Shown here: positions 34,356-43,888 of the stretch, piece after piece
How the letters are laid out: each line of letters opens with the position of its first letter
Position numbering within the stretch: position 1 is the stretch's first letter
From: JAKFWI01 sp031399165
GTDB lineage: Bacteria; Pseudomonadota; Alphaproteobacteria; Caulobacterales; Aquidulcibacteraceae
DNA: 64,000 nucleotides
Direction: 5' to 3'
Assembly: GCA_031399165.1 (NCBI GenBank)
Contig: JANNOO010000033.1
Location: 52,441-116,440 of the forward strand
The notes under the pieces: generated by a model
Databases searched by the model: none
What the model saw: only the letters and a program-made list of their open reading frames with translations
What the model was told of the DNA's origin: nothing
Translations under genes and position numbers: made by a program

Positions 34356-35231
34356 CTAGACTGGCGCCATATCGACAGCGACGTCTACTGCCCCCTGGCC
34401 GCCCGAGGTAACGATCACGCCGTCGAGCGGCGCCACGTCCGCATAATCGCGCCCGACGCCGACCACGACATGCTCGTCGGCCACAATCAGCGCGTTCGTC
34501 GGATCCACCGGGAACCAGCCGATCTCTTCGCCGCACCAGACCAGCACCCAGGCGTGCATGGAATCGGCGCCCTCGCGGCGCGCCTCGCCGGGCGGTGGCA
34601 GCGTGCGGATGAAACCGCTGACATACGCCGCCGGCAGACCGAGCGCGCGCAGACCCGCGATCATGATGTGCGCGTAATCCTGGCATACGCCACGGCGGAG
34701 GTTGAAAGCTTCTTCCGGCAGCGTCGAGACCGTGGTGGCGTCGCCGTCATAGGTCATGTCCGCGTGGAGCCGCTTCATCAGATCGATGGCGCCATCGCGG
34801 ATCGGCCGCCCCGGCGGAAAGCTGAGGCTCGCGTAAGCGCGGATTGTCTCCGGCACGCCAATCATACGGCTGGGATACAGGAAATGCGCAGGCGCGTCCG
34901 GCGAAAGATCGTCCAGCCGCAACGCCGCCGCGGCGACATCCTCCCAGGACGGGGATGGCGTGGCCATATCCGGCGCACCGCTAACCTCAACGCGCGCGGC
35001 CGCTCGCGCGACGAACCGGCGATGTGGTTCCAGACACACCACATTTGTCGTTTGGTTGCCGAAAAAATCCTTGCCAGATTGGAGGTCGGACGACGCCGGC
35101 TCGACTTCCATCGAGAAAGAAATCACCCGCTGACCAGGCTGAGGTGTCGGCGCCAACCGCAGTACATGGCGGGCAAACGGCACGTCATTCTCGTAGGTCG
35201 AAATCGTAACCAGGCGAATATCGTAGATCAT
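34356..35231 (-). CDS. Transglutaminase-like cysteine protease 1
   Basis: A 291-residue protein with the bacterial transglutaminase-like N-terminal beta domain (1-120) and a core domain with the Cys183 (RRGVCQDYAHI), His226 (DSMHAWV) and Asp243 (PVDPTN) triad. No signal peptide, so cytoplasmic. Proteins of this type accompany circularly permuted ATP-grasp/alpha-E genes and are thought to act as peptidases on ligated peptides rather than as cross-linkers. It overlaps the ATP-grasp gene by 4 bases. Confidence 0.87.
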   Translation of the reverse strand: MIYDIRLVTISTYENDVPFARHVLRLAPTPQPGQRVISFSMEVEPASSDLQSGKDFFGNQTTNVVCLEPHRRFVARAAARVEVSGAPDMATPSPSWEDVAAAALRLDDLSPDAPAHFLYPSRMIGVPETIRAYASLSFPPGRPIRDGAIDLMKRLHADMTYDGDATTVSTLPEEAFNLRRGVCQDYAHIMIAGLRALGLPAAYVSGFIRTLPPPGEARREGADSMHAWVLVWCGEEIGWFPVDPTNALIVADEHVVVGVGRDYADVAPLDGVIVTSGGQGAVDVAVDMAPV

Positions 35232-37696
35232 TCGTCGATCCGGAATGAAAACGCTATGCGGTCGCGGTTCGCCAGATAGCGGTCCGAGATCGCGTCCGAC
35301 AGCTCCATCAGGCCGCGCCTCATGCGCGCGACGAATTCCAGCGTGACTTCGCCGGGATCGGCCGCAACGGTTTCGGCGTGGAGCTTTTCAGCGATGCGGC
35401 GCGCCGGGGACATTTCCTCGTGCGCCAACTCGCCCGGCAAAGCCGCCACTAACTCGCACAATTTGCGGATCTGAAACGCGCAGGAGCGCGGATTGTTATC
35501 GTCCAGCAGAAGCAGATCGAGGATCGGCCGTTGCGCTGCGGGCACGAAGTAGCGTTGCGCGTAAGTGATGGAGCTATCACCTACTTCCAGCAGCGCTTCC
35601 AGCGATGCCTGGCTGGAGGGGTTGAGCCCCATCCGTTCAACGAAATCGGCGGTGTTAAGCGCACGCTCGATCCGCCGGCCAATTTCCAGAAACCGCCAGC
35701 CAGTTAGCTGGGCCATGTTTTCCTGCGTGAAACCGGCCAGCGCCGCGAGCAGCCGCAGGCCGCGATCGGCGCGGTCCATGGGATCGGCGCGCGAGCGGCC
35801 GCCGGCGAGCGTGTCGGCCAACTCCTCAACCGCACTCATCACGTCCGTGGAGAAGCGTTCGCGGATGGCGGATGCGGCGCGGCGCGCGGCGCGCGCAGCG
35901 CCGACGGCGGAGCCGACCATGCGCGAATCCGTTAGCGCAGAAAGCGCGGCCCGCCGCGTCAGCGCCGGCGTTTCGGTCAGCGCGCCCCATTCGATGAGCA
36001 GCGCCAGGATCGTCTGTGTCGCGACGCGTTCGCCACGATCGCGCAATGCGGCGCGGATATGGCCCGCGCGCACCAAGCGGATCGTCGCCTCCGCGCGCTC
36101 AACGTAGCGGCCAAACCAGAAGAGATTATCCGCCGAGCGCGCGGTGAGCGCGCCGACATGGCGCTTGACCTCGACATTCGTCGCCGATGGCAGCAGGCTA
36201 GTCTGCTCCACCGGCGCATCGCCGAGCACCCACACATCAGCCGACATGCCGCCGAGCTGCATCGAAATCGCCCGCGCGTCAGGCGCAGTGGAGACACGGC
36301 AGAAACCGCCGGGCATCACCACCCAGCCATTCTCCGTTGCCGCCGCGAACACGCGAATCTGGAATGGGCGCGGCGAAAGCCGCCCTTCGCTCCATACCGG
36401 CATGGTCGAAAGCGACACCACTTCCTGGCCAACGAAATCCATGCCGCGGCGGTGCAGCGCACCGATCAAACGCTCGCGTTCAGCGGTCGTCAGGTCTGCG
36501 CCAAGGCGCACGCGCGCGTATGAGCTCGATGCGGGCGAAAACGCTGGGGAGATCGCCAGCCGATCGAGCCGATCGATCACTTCATCACGCTCAGCCGGCT
36601 GTCCGCACCACCAGGTCGCGACGTTCGGCAGCTTTAGGTCTTCGCCGAGCACGCGCCGCGCCAACGCTGGCAAAAACCCCAGCAGCGCGCGGCTCTCCAC
36701 CAGCCCCGCGCCCAGCGCATTGGCCAGCGCCACACTGCCTGCCCGCACAGCGCGCGTGAGTCCCGGCGTGCCGATGCGCGACTGCGCGTTCAGCTCCAGC
36801 GGATCAGCGAAATCCGCATCCAGCCGGCGCAGAAACGTATCGGCGCGGCGCAACCCCGCGACCGTGCGGACGAACACGCCTTCATCGCGCACCGTCAGGT
36901 CTTCGCCCTCGACCAGCAAGAAACCCAGATAGCGCGCCAAATAGGCGTGCTCGAAATAGGTCTCGTTCATTGGCCCCGGCGTCAGCACGCACACGCCAAG
37001 ACCGCCGGGCTGACCCAGAGAAACGAGACTTTCGCGGAAATGTTGGAAGAAACCGGCGAGGCGTTCTACTTCCAGCCCGCCAAACGCTTCGCCAAACGCC
37101 GCGCTCATCGCCAAACGATTTTCCAGCGCATATCCCGCGCCTGATGGCGCTTGCGTGCGATCGGCCATCACCCACCAGCGGCCATCCGGCCCGCGCCCAA
37201 GATCGGCGGCGTAGAGGCGCAGGAATTTGCCGCCGCGCGGTTTTGCGCCGACCAGCGGGCGCAAAAATTCCGGACTGCCGGCGATCAGCGAAGCGGGTAG
37301 GGCGCCTTCTTTGACCAGCTTCTGATCGCCATAGACATCGGCCAGCAGCGCTTCTTGTAGTTCCGCGCGTTGCACCACCCCCTCAGTGATTTCCCGCCAT
37401 TCCGCAGCCGGCATGAGCAGCGGCAGGCGGCTGATGGGCCAAGGGCGTTCGCCGCCGCCGGGCGCATCGTACACGCGATAGGACGCGCCGGTGGCGCGCA
37501 GACGCCGCTCCAATTGCTCGAACCGCGTCTCGACTTCCTGCGGGCCGAGCGCAGACAATGTCGCGAGGAATGAGCGCCAATGCTGGCGGATTTCGCCGTT
37601 CGTATCGACCATTTCGTCGGTGACGCCGCCCAGGGCTTTGTAGCCCTCCTTTAATCCGAAGCCAAAAAGGCCGTCATGCTCTGCCACGCTAGACAT
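35228..37696 (-). CDS. Circularly permuted ATP-grasp / alpha-E fusion protein
   Basis: An 822-residue fusion. Residues about 60-480 are the circularly permuted ATP-grasp domain (DUF404/407), with PLLMPAAEWREITEGV, LLADVYGDQKLVKEG, the nucleotide-contact region WWVMADRTQAPSGAGYALENR and GPMNETYFEHAYLARYLG. From about 510 the alpha-E (DUF403) helical domain begins with RSADNLFWFGRYVERAE. Such proteins are predicted peptide (COOH-NH2) ligases. In many genomes the two domains are separate genes. ATG 37696 overlaps the upstream gene by 8 bases; TTG 37717 is an alternative start. Confidence 0.86.
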   Translation of the reverse strand: MSSVAEHDGLFGFGLKEGYKALGGVTDEMVDTNGEIRQHWRSFLATLSALGPQEVETRFEQLERRLRATGASYRVYDAPGGGERPWPISRLPLLMPAAEWREITEGVVQRAELQEALLADVYGDQKLVKEGALPASLIAGSPEFLRPLVGAKPRGGKFLRLYAADLGRGPDGRWWVMADRTQAPSGAGYALENRLAMSAAFGEAFGGLEVERLAGFFQHFRESLVSLGQPGGLGVCVLTPGPMNETYFEHAYLARYLGFLLVEGEDLTVRDEGVFVRTVAGLRRADTFLRRLDADFADPLELNAQSRIGTPGLTRAVRAGSVALANALGAGLVESRALLGFLPALARRVLGEDLKLPNVATWWCGQPAERDEVIDRLDRLAISPAFSPASSSYARVRLGADLTTAERERLIGALHRRGMDFVGQEVVSLSTMPVWSEGRLSPRPFQIRVFAAATENGWVVMPGGFCRVSTAPDARAISMQLGGMSADVWVLGDAPVEQTSLLPSATNVEVKRHVGALTARSADNLFWFGRYVERAEATIRLVRAGHIRAALRDRGERVATQTILALLIEWGALTETPALTRRAALSALTDSRMVGSAVGAARAARRAASAIRERFSTDVMSAVEELADTLAGGRSRADPMDRADRGLRLLAALAGFTQENMAQLTGWRFLEIGRRIERALNTADFVERMGLNPSSQASLEALLEVGDSSITYAQRYFVPAAQRPILDLLLLDDNNPRSCAFQIRKLCELVAALPGELAHEEMSPARRIAEKLHAETVAADPGEVTLEFVARMRRGLMELSDAISDRYLANRDRIAFSFRIDE

Positions 37697-40600
37697 ATGC
37701 CGGCCGGCGCAGATCAAGCGTCACCGAGAATTCCGGGTTGCTCTCGAGTGGCGCAGGCGCAATCGGCCCGCCTGTATGGCCGACATCCAGAAAACGCGCG
37801 AGACGCCGGGCCTCAGCTTCGTTGCCATTCACGGGGAACGTTTCGTAATTGCGGCCGGCCGGATGGGCGACATGATAGACGCACCCGCCGAGCGAGCGGC
37901 CGCTCCATGAATCGTAAATGTCAAAAGTCAGCGGCGCATGCACCGGCAAGGTTGGATGCAGACCGGAAGCAGGCTTCCACGCCTTGAACCGGACGCCAGC
38001 GACGTTGAGCCCCGCGGTGCGCGTCTGCGAAAGCGGCGCGCGCCTGCCGTTGCACAGCACGGCGTGGCGCTGCGGGTTCAGACCCTCAACGCGCACTTCC
38101 AGCCGCTCTACCGATGAATCGACGTAACGTACGGTGCCGCCGATCGCCCCCTCCTCGCCCATCACGTGCCAAGGCTCCAGCGCCTGTCTTAGTTCGAGTC
38201 GCACGCCTTCGCGCGTGACAGCGCCGTAGAAGGGAAAGCGGAACTCCCGCTGCGCCTCAAACCATACGGGATCAAACGCGTAGCCAGCCCCTTTCAGGTC
38301 GGCGAGCACGTCCTGGAAATCCTCCCATACGTATTGGGAGAGCATGAACTTATCGGCGAGCGTTGTGCCCCAGCGCACCAGATTCCCGCTTTGCGGGGCT
38401 TTCCAGAACCATGAGATCAGCGCGCGCAGCAGAAGCTGCTGCGCCAAGCTCATCCGCGCATCGGGCGGCATCTCGAACCCCCGGAACTCAACCAGGCCGA
38501 GCCGGCCAGTGGGCCCATCGGGCGAAAACAATTTGTCGATGCAGATTTCAGTGCGGTGCGTGTTGCCGGTCGAATCCACCAGCAGATTGCGCAGCAGCCG
38601 GTCGAGCATCCATGGCGGCGGCGCAGCGCCGGCATTGCCCGGTCCGCCAATGTTGGCGAGCGCGATCTCAAGCTCATACAGCGCGTCGTGGCGCGCCTCG
38701 TCTACGCGCGGCGCCTGACTGGTCGGGCCGATGAACAGGCCGGAAAACAGATACGAAAGCGACGGATGCCGCTGCCAGTAGATTAACAGACTCTTCAACA
38801 CATCCGGGCGGCGTAGAAACGGCGAATCCGCCAGCGTCGCGCCGCCGACCACAACGTGATTGCCGCCGCCCGTGCCGGTGTGGCGTCCGTCGATCATGAA
38901 CTTGTCGGCGCCGAGTCGCGATTGGCGCGCTTCTTCATAAAACGTCCGGGTATTGTCTACGCACTCGCGCCATGACGCCGCGGGCTGCACGTTGACTTCG
39001 ATCACGCCCGGATCAGGCGTCACCTTGATCACGTTCAGCCGCGGATCGCGCGGCGGCTCGTACCCTTCGATATGAACGGAGAGGCCCGATTCCTCAGCCG
39101 ACTCTTCCACCGCCGCGAGCAGTTCAAGATAATCCTCCAGCGTTTCCACTGGCGGCATGAACACGCAGAGCTTTCCGTCGCGCGGCTCGACCGCAATTGC
39201 TGTGCGCACGATGTTATCGTCGGTTAGTATCTGCTCGGTGCGCTCCTCAGCGGAATTGTCCGTCTTGCGAAACGCCTCCGCCAATTGCTGATGGCTGGGC
39301 AGCGGCTCCTTAGGCGCTGAAGGATCGGCCGGCACAACATACGGAAACCGGGCCGGCGGCACATAAGGCAAGCCGCCGAGCGGCAGACGAAATCCGACCG
39401 GCGAATCTCCCGGCGCAAGGAACAGCTTCCCCCGCCGCGTTTTCCATTGCTCGCTGATCCAGCCCTTGCCGATAGCGCGCGCATTCCAACGCTGGATGGG
39501 CAGGACATAGCCGCTAGGCTTATCGAGGCCGCGCGTGAACACCCGCGCCAGGCGCGCGCGCGCTTCAGCGTCAGTCAGTTTTGAATCGAGCACATCGACA
39601 TTCGGCGGCAGTTCCGCTTCCTTCAGCACCCAATGCGCCGAATCCTCGAACGCTGGCGCAACAAAGCTTCCGCCTACGCCCAGCCTTTCAGCCACGCCTT
39701 CGGCCAGCTTTTGCGCGCCATCTAATTTGGCTTTATCGTCCGCCGCTTCACGCGCGATCAGGTTTTCATTGCGCCAGATCGGCTCGCCATCCGTGCGCCA
39801 GTAAAGCGAGAACGCCCAGCGCGGCAGACTTTCGCCGGGATACCATTTTCCCTGACCGTGATGCAGCATGCCGCCGGGTGCGAAGCGCTGGCGAAGGCGG
39901 CGAATAAGTGTGTCGGCGCGCTGGCGCTTGGTCGGCCCGACGGCGTCCGTATTCCATTCCGGGCTTTCGTAATCGTCGATCGAGACGAACGTGGGCTCGC
40001 CGCCCATGGTCAGACGCACATCGTTGAGCGCAAGATCAGAATCGACCTGTTCGCCCAGCGCATCGAGCGCCGCCCAGGCGTCGTCCGAGAACGGGGCGGT
40101 GATGCGCGGCGCCTCCTGGATGCGCTTCACATCCATCTCGAACCCGAACTCAACGTCCGCAGCCTCCGCCGTGCCGACGATTGGCGCGGCCGAGCGGTAA
40201 TGCGGCGTGGCGGCAAGCGGGATGTGGCCTTCGCCGGTCAGCAGCCCGGACGTTGGATCGAAACCGATCCACCCGGCGCCGGGCAGATAGATTTCCGCCC
40301 ACGCATGCAGGTCGGTGAAATCGTGATCTGTGCCTGAGGGACCGTCGAGCGCCTCAAGATCAGGCTTCAACTGGATCAGATAGCCTGACACGAACCGCGC
40401 TGCGAGGCCAAGCGAACGCGCGATCTGCACGAGCAGCCACGATGAATCCCGGCACGAGCCGGACGCGTTTTGCAGCGTCTCCTCCGGCGTCTGCACGCCG
40501 GGCTCCATACGGATGAGGTATTTGACATCCTGCGAAAGCTGCTGGTTGAGCGCGACGAGATAATTGACCGTGGCGCCCTCTTTCGGAATTTTCGCCAGAT

Positions 40601-40988
40601 AGTCCTTCAGCAGCGGCCCGGCTTTTTCCGCCTTGAGGTAGGGGGCCAGATCAGTCTTCAGATCCGGCTCATACGCGAACGGAAGATTGTCGGCGTATTC
40701 TTCCAGGAAGAAGTCGAACGGGTTGATGATCACGTGCTCAAGCACGAGATCCACCTGGATGGAAAACTCGCGCACCTTTTCTGGGAACACGCAGCGGGCC
40801 AGCCAATTGCCGAACGGGTCTTGCTGCCAGTTGAGGAAATGCCCCTCAGGCAAAACCTTCAGCGCATAGGATTTGATCGGCACCCGCGCGTGTGGGGCCG
40901 GGCGCAGGCGGATGATTTGCGGCCCGAGACCGACCGGCCGGCTGTACCGATATGAAGTCTTGTGATGAAGCGCCGCGAGGATCGCCAT
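37689..40988 (-). CDS. Transglutaminase-like / DUF2126 putative amidoligase, 1099 aa
   Basis: A very large two-part protein. Residues 1-290 are a transglutaminase-like domain with Cys179 (GSCRDSSW), His229 (DLHAWAE) and Asp244 (FDPTSG). The remainder (about 300-1095) is DUF2126, classed as a putative glutamine-synthetase-like amidoligase; it contains GKWYPGESLPRWAFSLYWR and the glycine-rich DGRHTGTGGGNHVVVGG. Cytoplasmic, no signal peptide. It ends inside the ATP-grasp start (8-base overlap), so the two probable ligases are translated together. Confidence 0.87.
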   Translation of the reverse strand: MAILAALHHKTSYRYSRPVGLGPQIIRLRPAPHARVPIKSYALKVLPEGHFLNWQQDPFGNWLARCVFPEKVREFSIQVDLVLEHVIINPFDFFLEEYADNLPFAYEPDLKTDLAPYLKAEKAGPLLKDYLAKIPKEGATVNYLVALNQQLSQDVKYLIRMEPGVQTPEETLQNASGSCRDSSWLLVQIARSLGLAARFVSGYLIQLKPDLEALDGPSGTDHDFTDLHAWAEIYLPGAGWIGFDPTSGLLTGEGHIPLAATPHYRSAAPIVGTAEAADVEFGFEMDVKRIQEAPRITAPFSDDAWAALDALGEQVDSDLALNDVRLTMGGEPTFVSIDDYESPEWNTDAVGPTKRQRADTLIRRLRQRFAPGGMLHHGQGKWYPGESLPRWAFSLYWRTDGEPIWRNENLIAREAADDKAKLDGAQKLAEGVAERLGVGGSFVAPAFEDSAHWVLKEAELPPNVDVLDSKLTDAEARARLARVFTRGLDKPSGYVLPIQRWNARAIGKGWISEQWKTRRGKLFLAPGDSPVGFRLPLGGLPYVPPARFPYVVPADPSAPKEPLPSHQQLAEAFRKTDNSAEERTEQILTDDNIVRTAIAVEPRDGKLCVFMPPVETLEDYLELLAAVEESAEESGLSVHIEGYEPPRDPRLNVIKVTPDPGVIEVNVQPAASWRECVDNTRTFYEEARQSRLGADKFMIDGRHTGTGGGNHVVVGGATLADSPFLRRPDVLKSLLIYWQRHPSLSYLFSGLFIGPTSQAPRVDEARHDALYELEIALANIGGPGNAGAAPPPWMLDRLLRNLLVDSTGNTHRTEICIDKLFSPDGPTGRLGLVEFRGFEMPPDARMSLAQQLLLRALISWFWKAPQSGNLVRWGTTLADKFMLSQYVWEDFQDVLADLKGAGYAFDPVWFEAQREFRFPFYGAVTREGVRLELRQALEPWHVMGEEGAIGGTVRYVDSSVERLEVRVEGLNPQRHAVLCNGRRAPLSQTRTAGLNVAGVRFKAWKPASGLHPTLPVHAPLTFDIYDSWSGRSLGGCVYHVAHPAGRNYETFPVNGNEAEARRLARFLDVGHTGGPIAPAPLESNPEFSVTLDLRRPAYV

Positions 40989-41118
40989 GCTGCCGGCGCC
41001 AAGCGCCCCTTCCCGTTTCGCGAACGAGAGGTCTACCCCCCCGGCGCGCCGCGCAAACCCCTTTTACGCCAAGGACTCATAGCCGTAGCTGGGCGCCTAA
41101 GAAAGTGGCGCCAACAGG

Positions 41119-42012
41119 CTACACAGGCATCGGCGCGGGGTAATTGTCCAGTGTGACAACCACGGAAACGTCCATCATGGACTCGGCGGCGCCCAGCACC
41201 ACTCCGATCATGGGCGAGGCTTCTTCCGGCGTGCGGGTCGCGGCGACGCGGATAAGGTCCGGCGATTCGCTGAGGCCGTTGGTGGGATCGAACTCCAGCC
41301 AGCCGAGATCGGGCAGGAACACTTCGCACCAGGCGTGCGTGGCCCCGGACCCGCGAATGCCGGAATAGTTGTTCGGCGAGTAGAGATAACCCGTGACGAA
41401 CCGGGCGGCGAAGCCCCAGCGGCGGACGCTTTCGATCATCAGCCATGCGAAATCACGGCAGGTGCCGGAGCGGCGATTGACGGTCTGCGCCGGCGTCTGC
41501 GTGCCGTACTGGTCCCGTACGCCGTAGGTGAACGCCTGATGGATGGCGCGGTTGATGCGCAGCAGGACGTCCAGCGCGGAATCGCCCGGCTCGCGCGTCT
41601 GCCCGGACAGCCACGCGGCGTGGGCGGGGTCGGGGAGGAAAACTGGACGTACGTACGGCGCAAGGACGATTGCGTCCGCTGCCGAATAGATCACAGGCGG
41701 CGCCAGCGAATTGGCCGGCGACAGCGGCGCGACATGCTCTGCCTGGCGCAATTCCTTGGGAAAGCGCTCGATCAGCAAGGTGGAGACGACGCTCAGCAGG
41801 TTGCTCTGCCCGCCAGGGGTGAAATGACACACCGAATTGGAATAGGCGTCGGAGGTCCAGCGCGTCTCACCAGGCGGCGTGAGCGCCAGAGTTGCGTCGA
41901 CCACGCGGATAGAATGGGAATCGATCGGCCGCATCATCAGACGCCATTCGCCGAACCGAACGGGGGCGCTGTAGCGGTAGATCGTTTCATGTCGAATAAG
42001 CAGGCGGGTGAT
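41119..42012 (-). CDS. Transglutaminase-like cysteine protease 2, probable ATC start
   Basis: A protein of 297 residues with the bacterial transglutaminase N-terminal domain and triad Cys185 (RRSGTCRDFAW), His226 (ATHAWCE) and Asp242 (EFDPTN). The first ATG (41937) would remove the conserved N-terminal strand, but the frame is open upstream and encodes TRLLIRHETIYRYSAPVRFG, a canonical family start. No ATG, GTG or TTG begins that region; an ATC (42012-42010) lies 7 bases after a perfect AAGGAGG. It is the first gene of the same-strand series running down to 32067, with 130 bases to the next gene. Confidence 0.83.
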   Translation of the reverse strand: MTRLLIRHETIYRYSAPVRFGEWRLMMRPIDSHSIRVVDATLALTPPGETRWTSDAYSNSVCHFTPGGQSNLLSVVSTLLIERFPKELRQAEHVAPLSPANSLAPPVIYSAADAIVLAPYVRPVFLPDPAHAAWLSGQTREPGDSALDVLLRINRAIHQAFTYGVRDQYGTQTPAQTVNRRSGTCRDFAWLMIESVRRWGFAARFVTGYLYSPNNYSGIRGSGATHAWCEVFLPDLGWLEFDPTNGLSESPDLIRVAATRTPEEASPMIGVVLGAAESMMDVSVVVTLDNYPAPMPV

Positions 42013-42026
42013 GACGCTGCCTCCTT
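42010..42026 (-). promoter_or_regulatory. Strong Shine-Dalgarno with ATC start codon
   Basis: On the minus strand AAGGAGG (42026-42020), seven bases, then ATC (42012-42010). No normal start codon is in frame near it, and the encoded residues that follow match the conserved N-terminus of the family. This is the site that decides the start of transglutaminase-like protease 2. Confidence 0.6.
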
Positions 42027-42101
42027 CAGGCGCGATGCTAGCCTCTGCGTAATGCGCTCGTCCCGCTTCGGTTTCTGCAGCGCTTGAAATCTTCGCAGCG
42101 C

Positions 42102-43844
42102 CTAAGCGACCAGCGCCTCAACGTCGATATCGGCCAGCGCGCCGGCGCCGGCCATCGCCGCCGCCGCGCGGCCCGGCGCCAGAGTGAGGATTTGCGACGC
42201 GAACAGATTGGCCAGCGCCGCCTTGCTGTGCCCCCAGCCGCCAGCGCCCGCCATCTGCGCGCCACGCAACAAAAGCCAGCCGCCGAGCACATCACCGAAC
42301 AGCGTTAAATAGGAACTGGCGCCGGCCAGCGTATCCACGCCGCGATGAGCGTCCAGCCAGCGCGTGGCCCGCGCCAGCGCGACGGCAGCCGCTTCAAGAT
42401 GCGCCGCTGCAGCGCCCAGTTTGGAATCGGTCAGCGCGGCGCGCGCATCCGCTTCGATCTCAGCTACAAGCGCGAGCGCCGCCACGCCGCCATCGGCTAG
42501 TTTACGCCCGGCAAGATCGTTGGCCTGGATCGCGTTCGTGCCTTCATATATCGGCGCAATCCGCACATCGCGATAATATTGCGCCGCGCCAGTTTCCTCG
42601 ATGAAGCCCATGCCTCCATGAATCTGCACGCCGGCGGACGCCGCAGCCACGCCCATGTCGGTGGAGTACGCCTTGGCGATCGGCGTCAGCAATTCGGCGC
42701 GCGTGAGCGCCGCGGCGCGCTCTGCTTCGGTCTCTGCGTGATTGGCGCGATCAAGCGATACGCCAGCCAGCAAAATAATGCCCCGCGCCGCTTCGACATA
42801 TGCTTTCGTCAACATCAAGGAGCGGCGCACCTCCGGGTGATCGAAAATCCGGGCCGGATAATCTTTCGATAGCGCCGCGCGCCCTTGCTTGCGCTCCAGA
42901 GCGTAGGCCAGCGCGCGCTGATACGCCATTTCACCAATGCCCACGCCCTGCACGCCTACTTGCAAACGCGCCGCATTCATCATGATAAACATGACCGCGA
43001 GACCTTCGTTCGGCTTGCCTAGCAATTCGGCCTCCGCGCCGTCATACAGCATGACGCAGGTGGGCGAGCCGTGGATACCCAACTTGTGTTCGATTGACGC
43101 AGCGCGAACACCATTGCGTGCGCCGGACTTTCCTTCTTCATCGACGAGAAATTTAGGCGCGATGAACAATGAGACGCCTTTGACGCCGGCCGGCGCGCCC
43201 GGCAGCCGCGCGAGCACGAGGTGCACGATGTTTTCCGCCACATCGTGTTCGCCCCACGTGATGAAGATTTTCTCTCCGTAGAGTTTGTAGTGGCCATCAC
43301 CAGCGGGCTCTGCGCGTGTCGTCAGCGCGCCGACATCGGAGCCGGCCTGCGGCTCGGTGAGATTCATCGTGCCAGTCCAGCGGCCTTCGGCCAACGCCGG
43401 CATATAAAGCGCCTTCTGCCGATCGGTGCCCGCCGCCTTCAGCGCTTCGATCGCGCCAACATTCAGCACTGGGCAAAGGCCGAACGCCATATTGGCCGAA
43501 TGCACCATCTCGTACACCGCCAGCTCAAGCGATTTTGGCAGACCCTGCCCGCCATACTCAGGATCAGCCGAAAGTCCGCACCACCCGCCCGCCGCGAAAT
43601 CGCGAAAGGCTTCGGGAAAACCGGGCGGCGTAAACACGGCGCCGTTTTCATAGCGCGCGCCAACCGTATCGCCGACGCGGTTGAGCGGCGCGAGGCGTTC
43701 GGAGGCAAACGCGCCCGCGGCGTCGAGGATAGCGGTGACGGTGTCCGTATCAACTTCGGCGAAGGCCGGCAAATCGCGAAGGCTGTCAAATCCTGCCACG
43801 CGAAGCGAATGGGCAATATCGCGAAGCGGCGCGCGAAAATTCAT
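42102..43844 (-). CDS. Acyl-CoA dehydrogenase, DmdC/long FadE type
   Basis: A 580-residue acyl-CoA dehydrogenase of the long form with an extra C-terminal helical domain. It has the FAD/substrate motif MNLTEPQAGSDVGAL, the FITWGEHD strand and, near residue 430, the catalytic-glutamate run IYEGTNAIQANDL. This architecture is shared by 3-methylmercaptopropionyl-CoA dehydrogenases (DmdC) and related FadE proteins; the chain-length or DMSP-related substrate cannot be decided. It is cytoplasmic. Confidence 0.88.
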   Translation of the reverse strand: MNFRAPLRDIAHSLRVAGFDSLRDLPAFAEVDTDTVTAILDAAGAFASERLAPLNRVGDTVGARYENGAVFTPPGFPEAFRDFAAGGWCGLSADPEYGGQGLPKSLELAVYEMVHSANMAFGLCPVLNVGAIEALKAAGTDRQKALYMPALAEGRWTGTMNLTEPQAGSDVGALTTRAEPAGDGHYKLYGEKIFITWGEHDVAENIVHLVLARLPGAPAGVKGVSLFIAPKFLVDEEGKSGARNGVRAASIEHKLGIHGSPTCVMLYDGAEAELLGKPNEGLAVMFIMMNAARLQVGVQGVGIGEMAYQRALAYALERKQGRAALSKDYPARIFDHPEVRRSLMLTKAYVEAARGIILLAGVSLDRANHAETEAERAAALTRAELLTPIAKAYSTDMGVAAASAGVQIHGGMGFIEETGAAQYYRDVRIAPIYEGTNAIQANDLAGRKLADGGVAALALVAEIEADARAALTDSKLGAAAAHLEAAAVALARATRWLDAHRGVDTLAGASSYLTLFGDVLGGWLLLRGAQMAGAGGWGHSKAALANLFASQILTLAPGRAAAAMAGAGALADIDVEALVA

Positions 43845-43888
43845 GATGTTCCTCCTGCGCCGACCTTAGCCGGGCGGGAAAGCCGCTG

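Noticed and set aside
34351..34686. Longer Crp gene starting inside the transglutaminase gene
   Set aside because: The extension is arginine-rich out-of-frame translation of the transglutaminase gene; ATG 34350 gives normal Crp length.
40989..41118. A riboswitch or attenuator before the DUF2126 gene
   Set aside because: Only a 5-bp stem (40995-41007) is visible; no conserved riboswitch core or T run.
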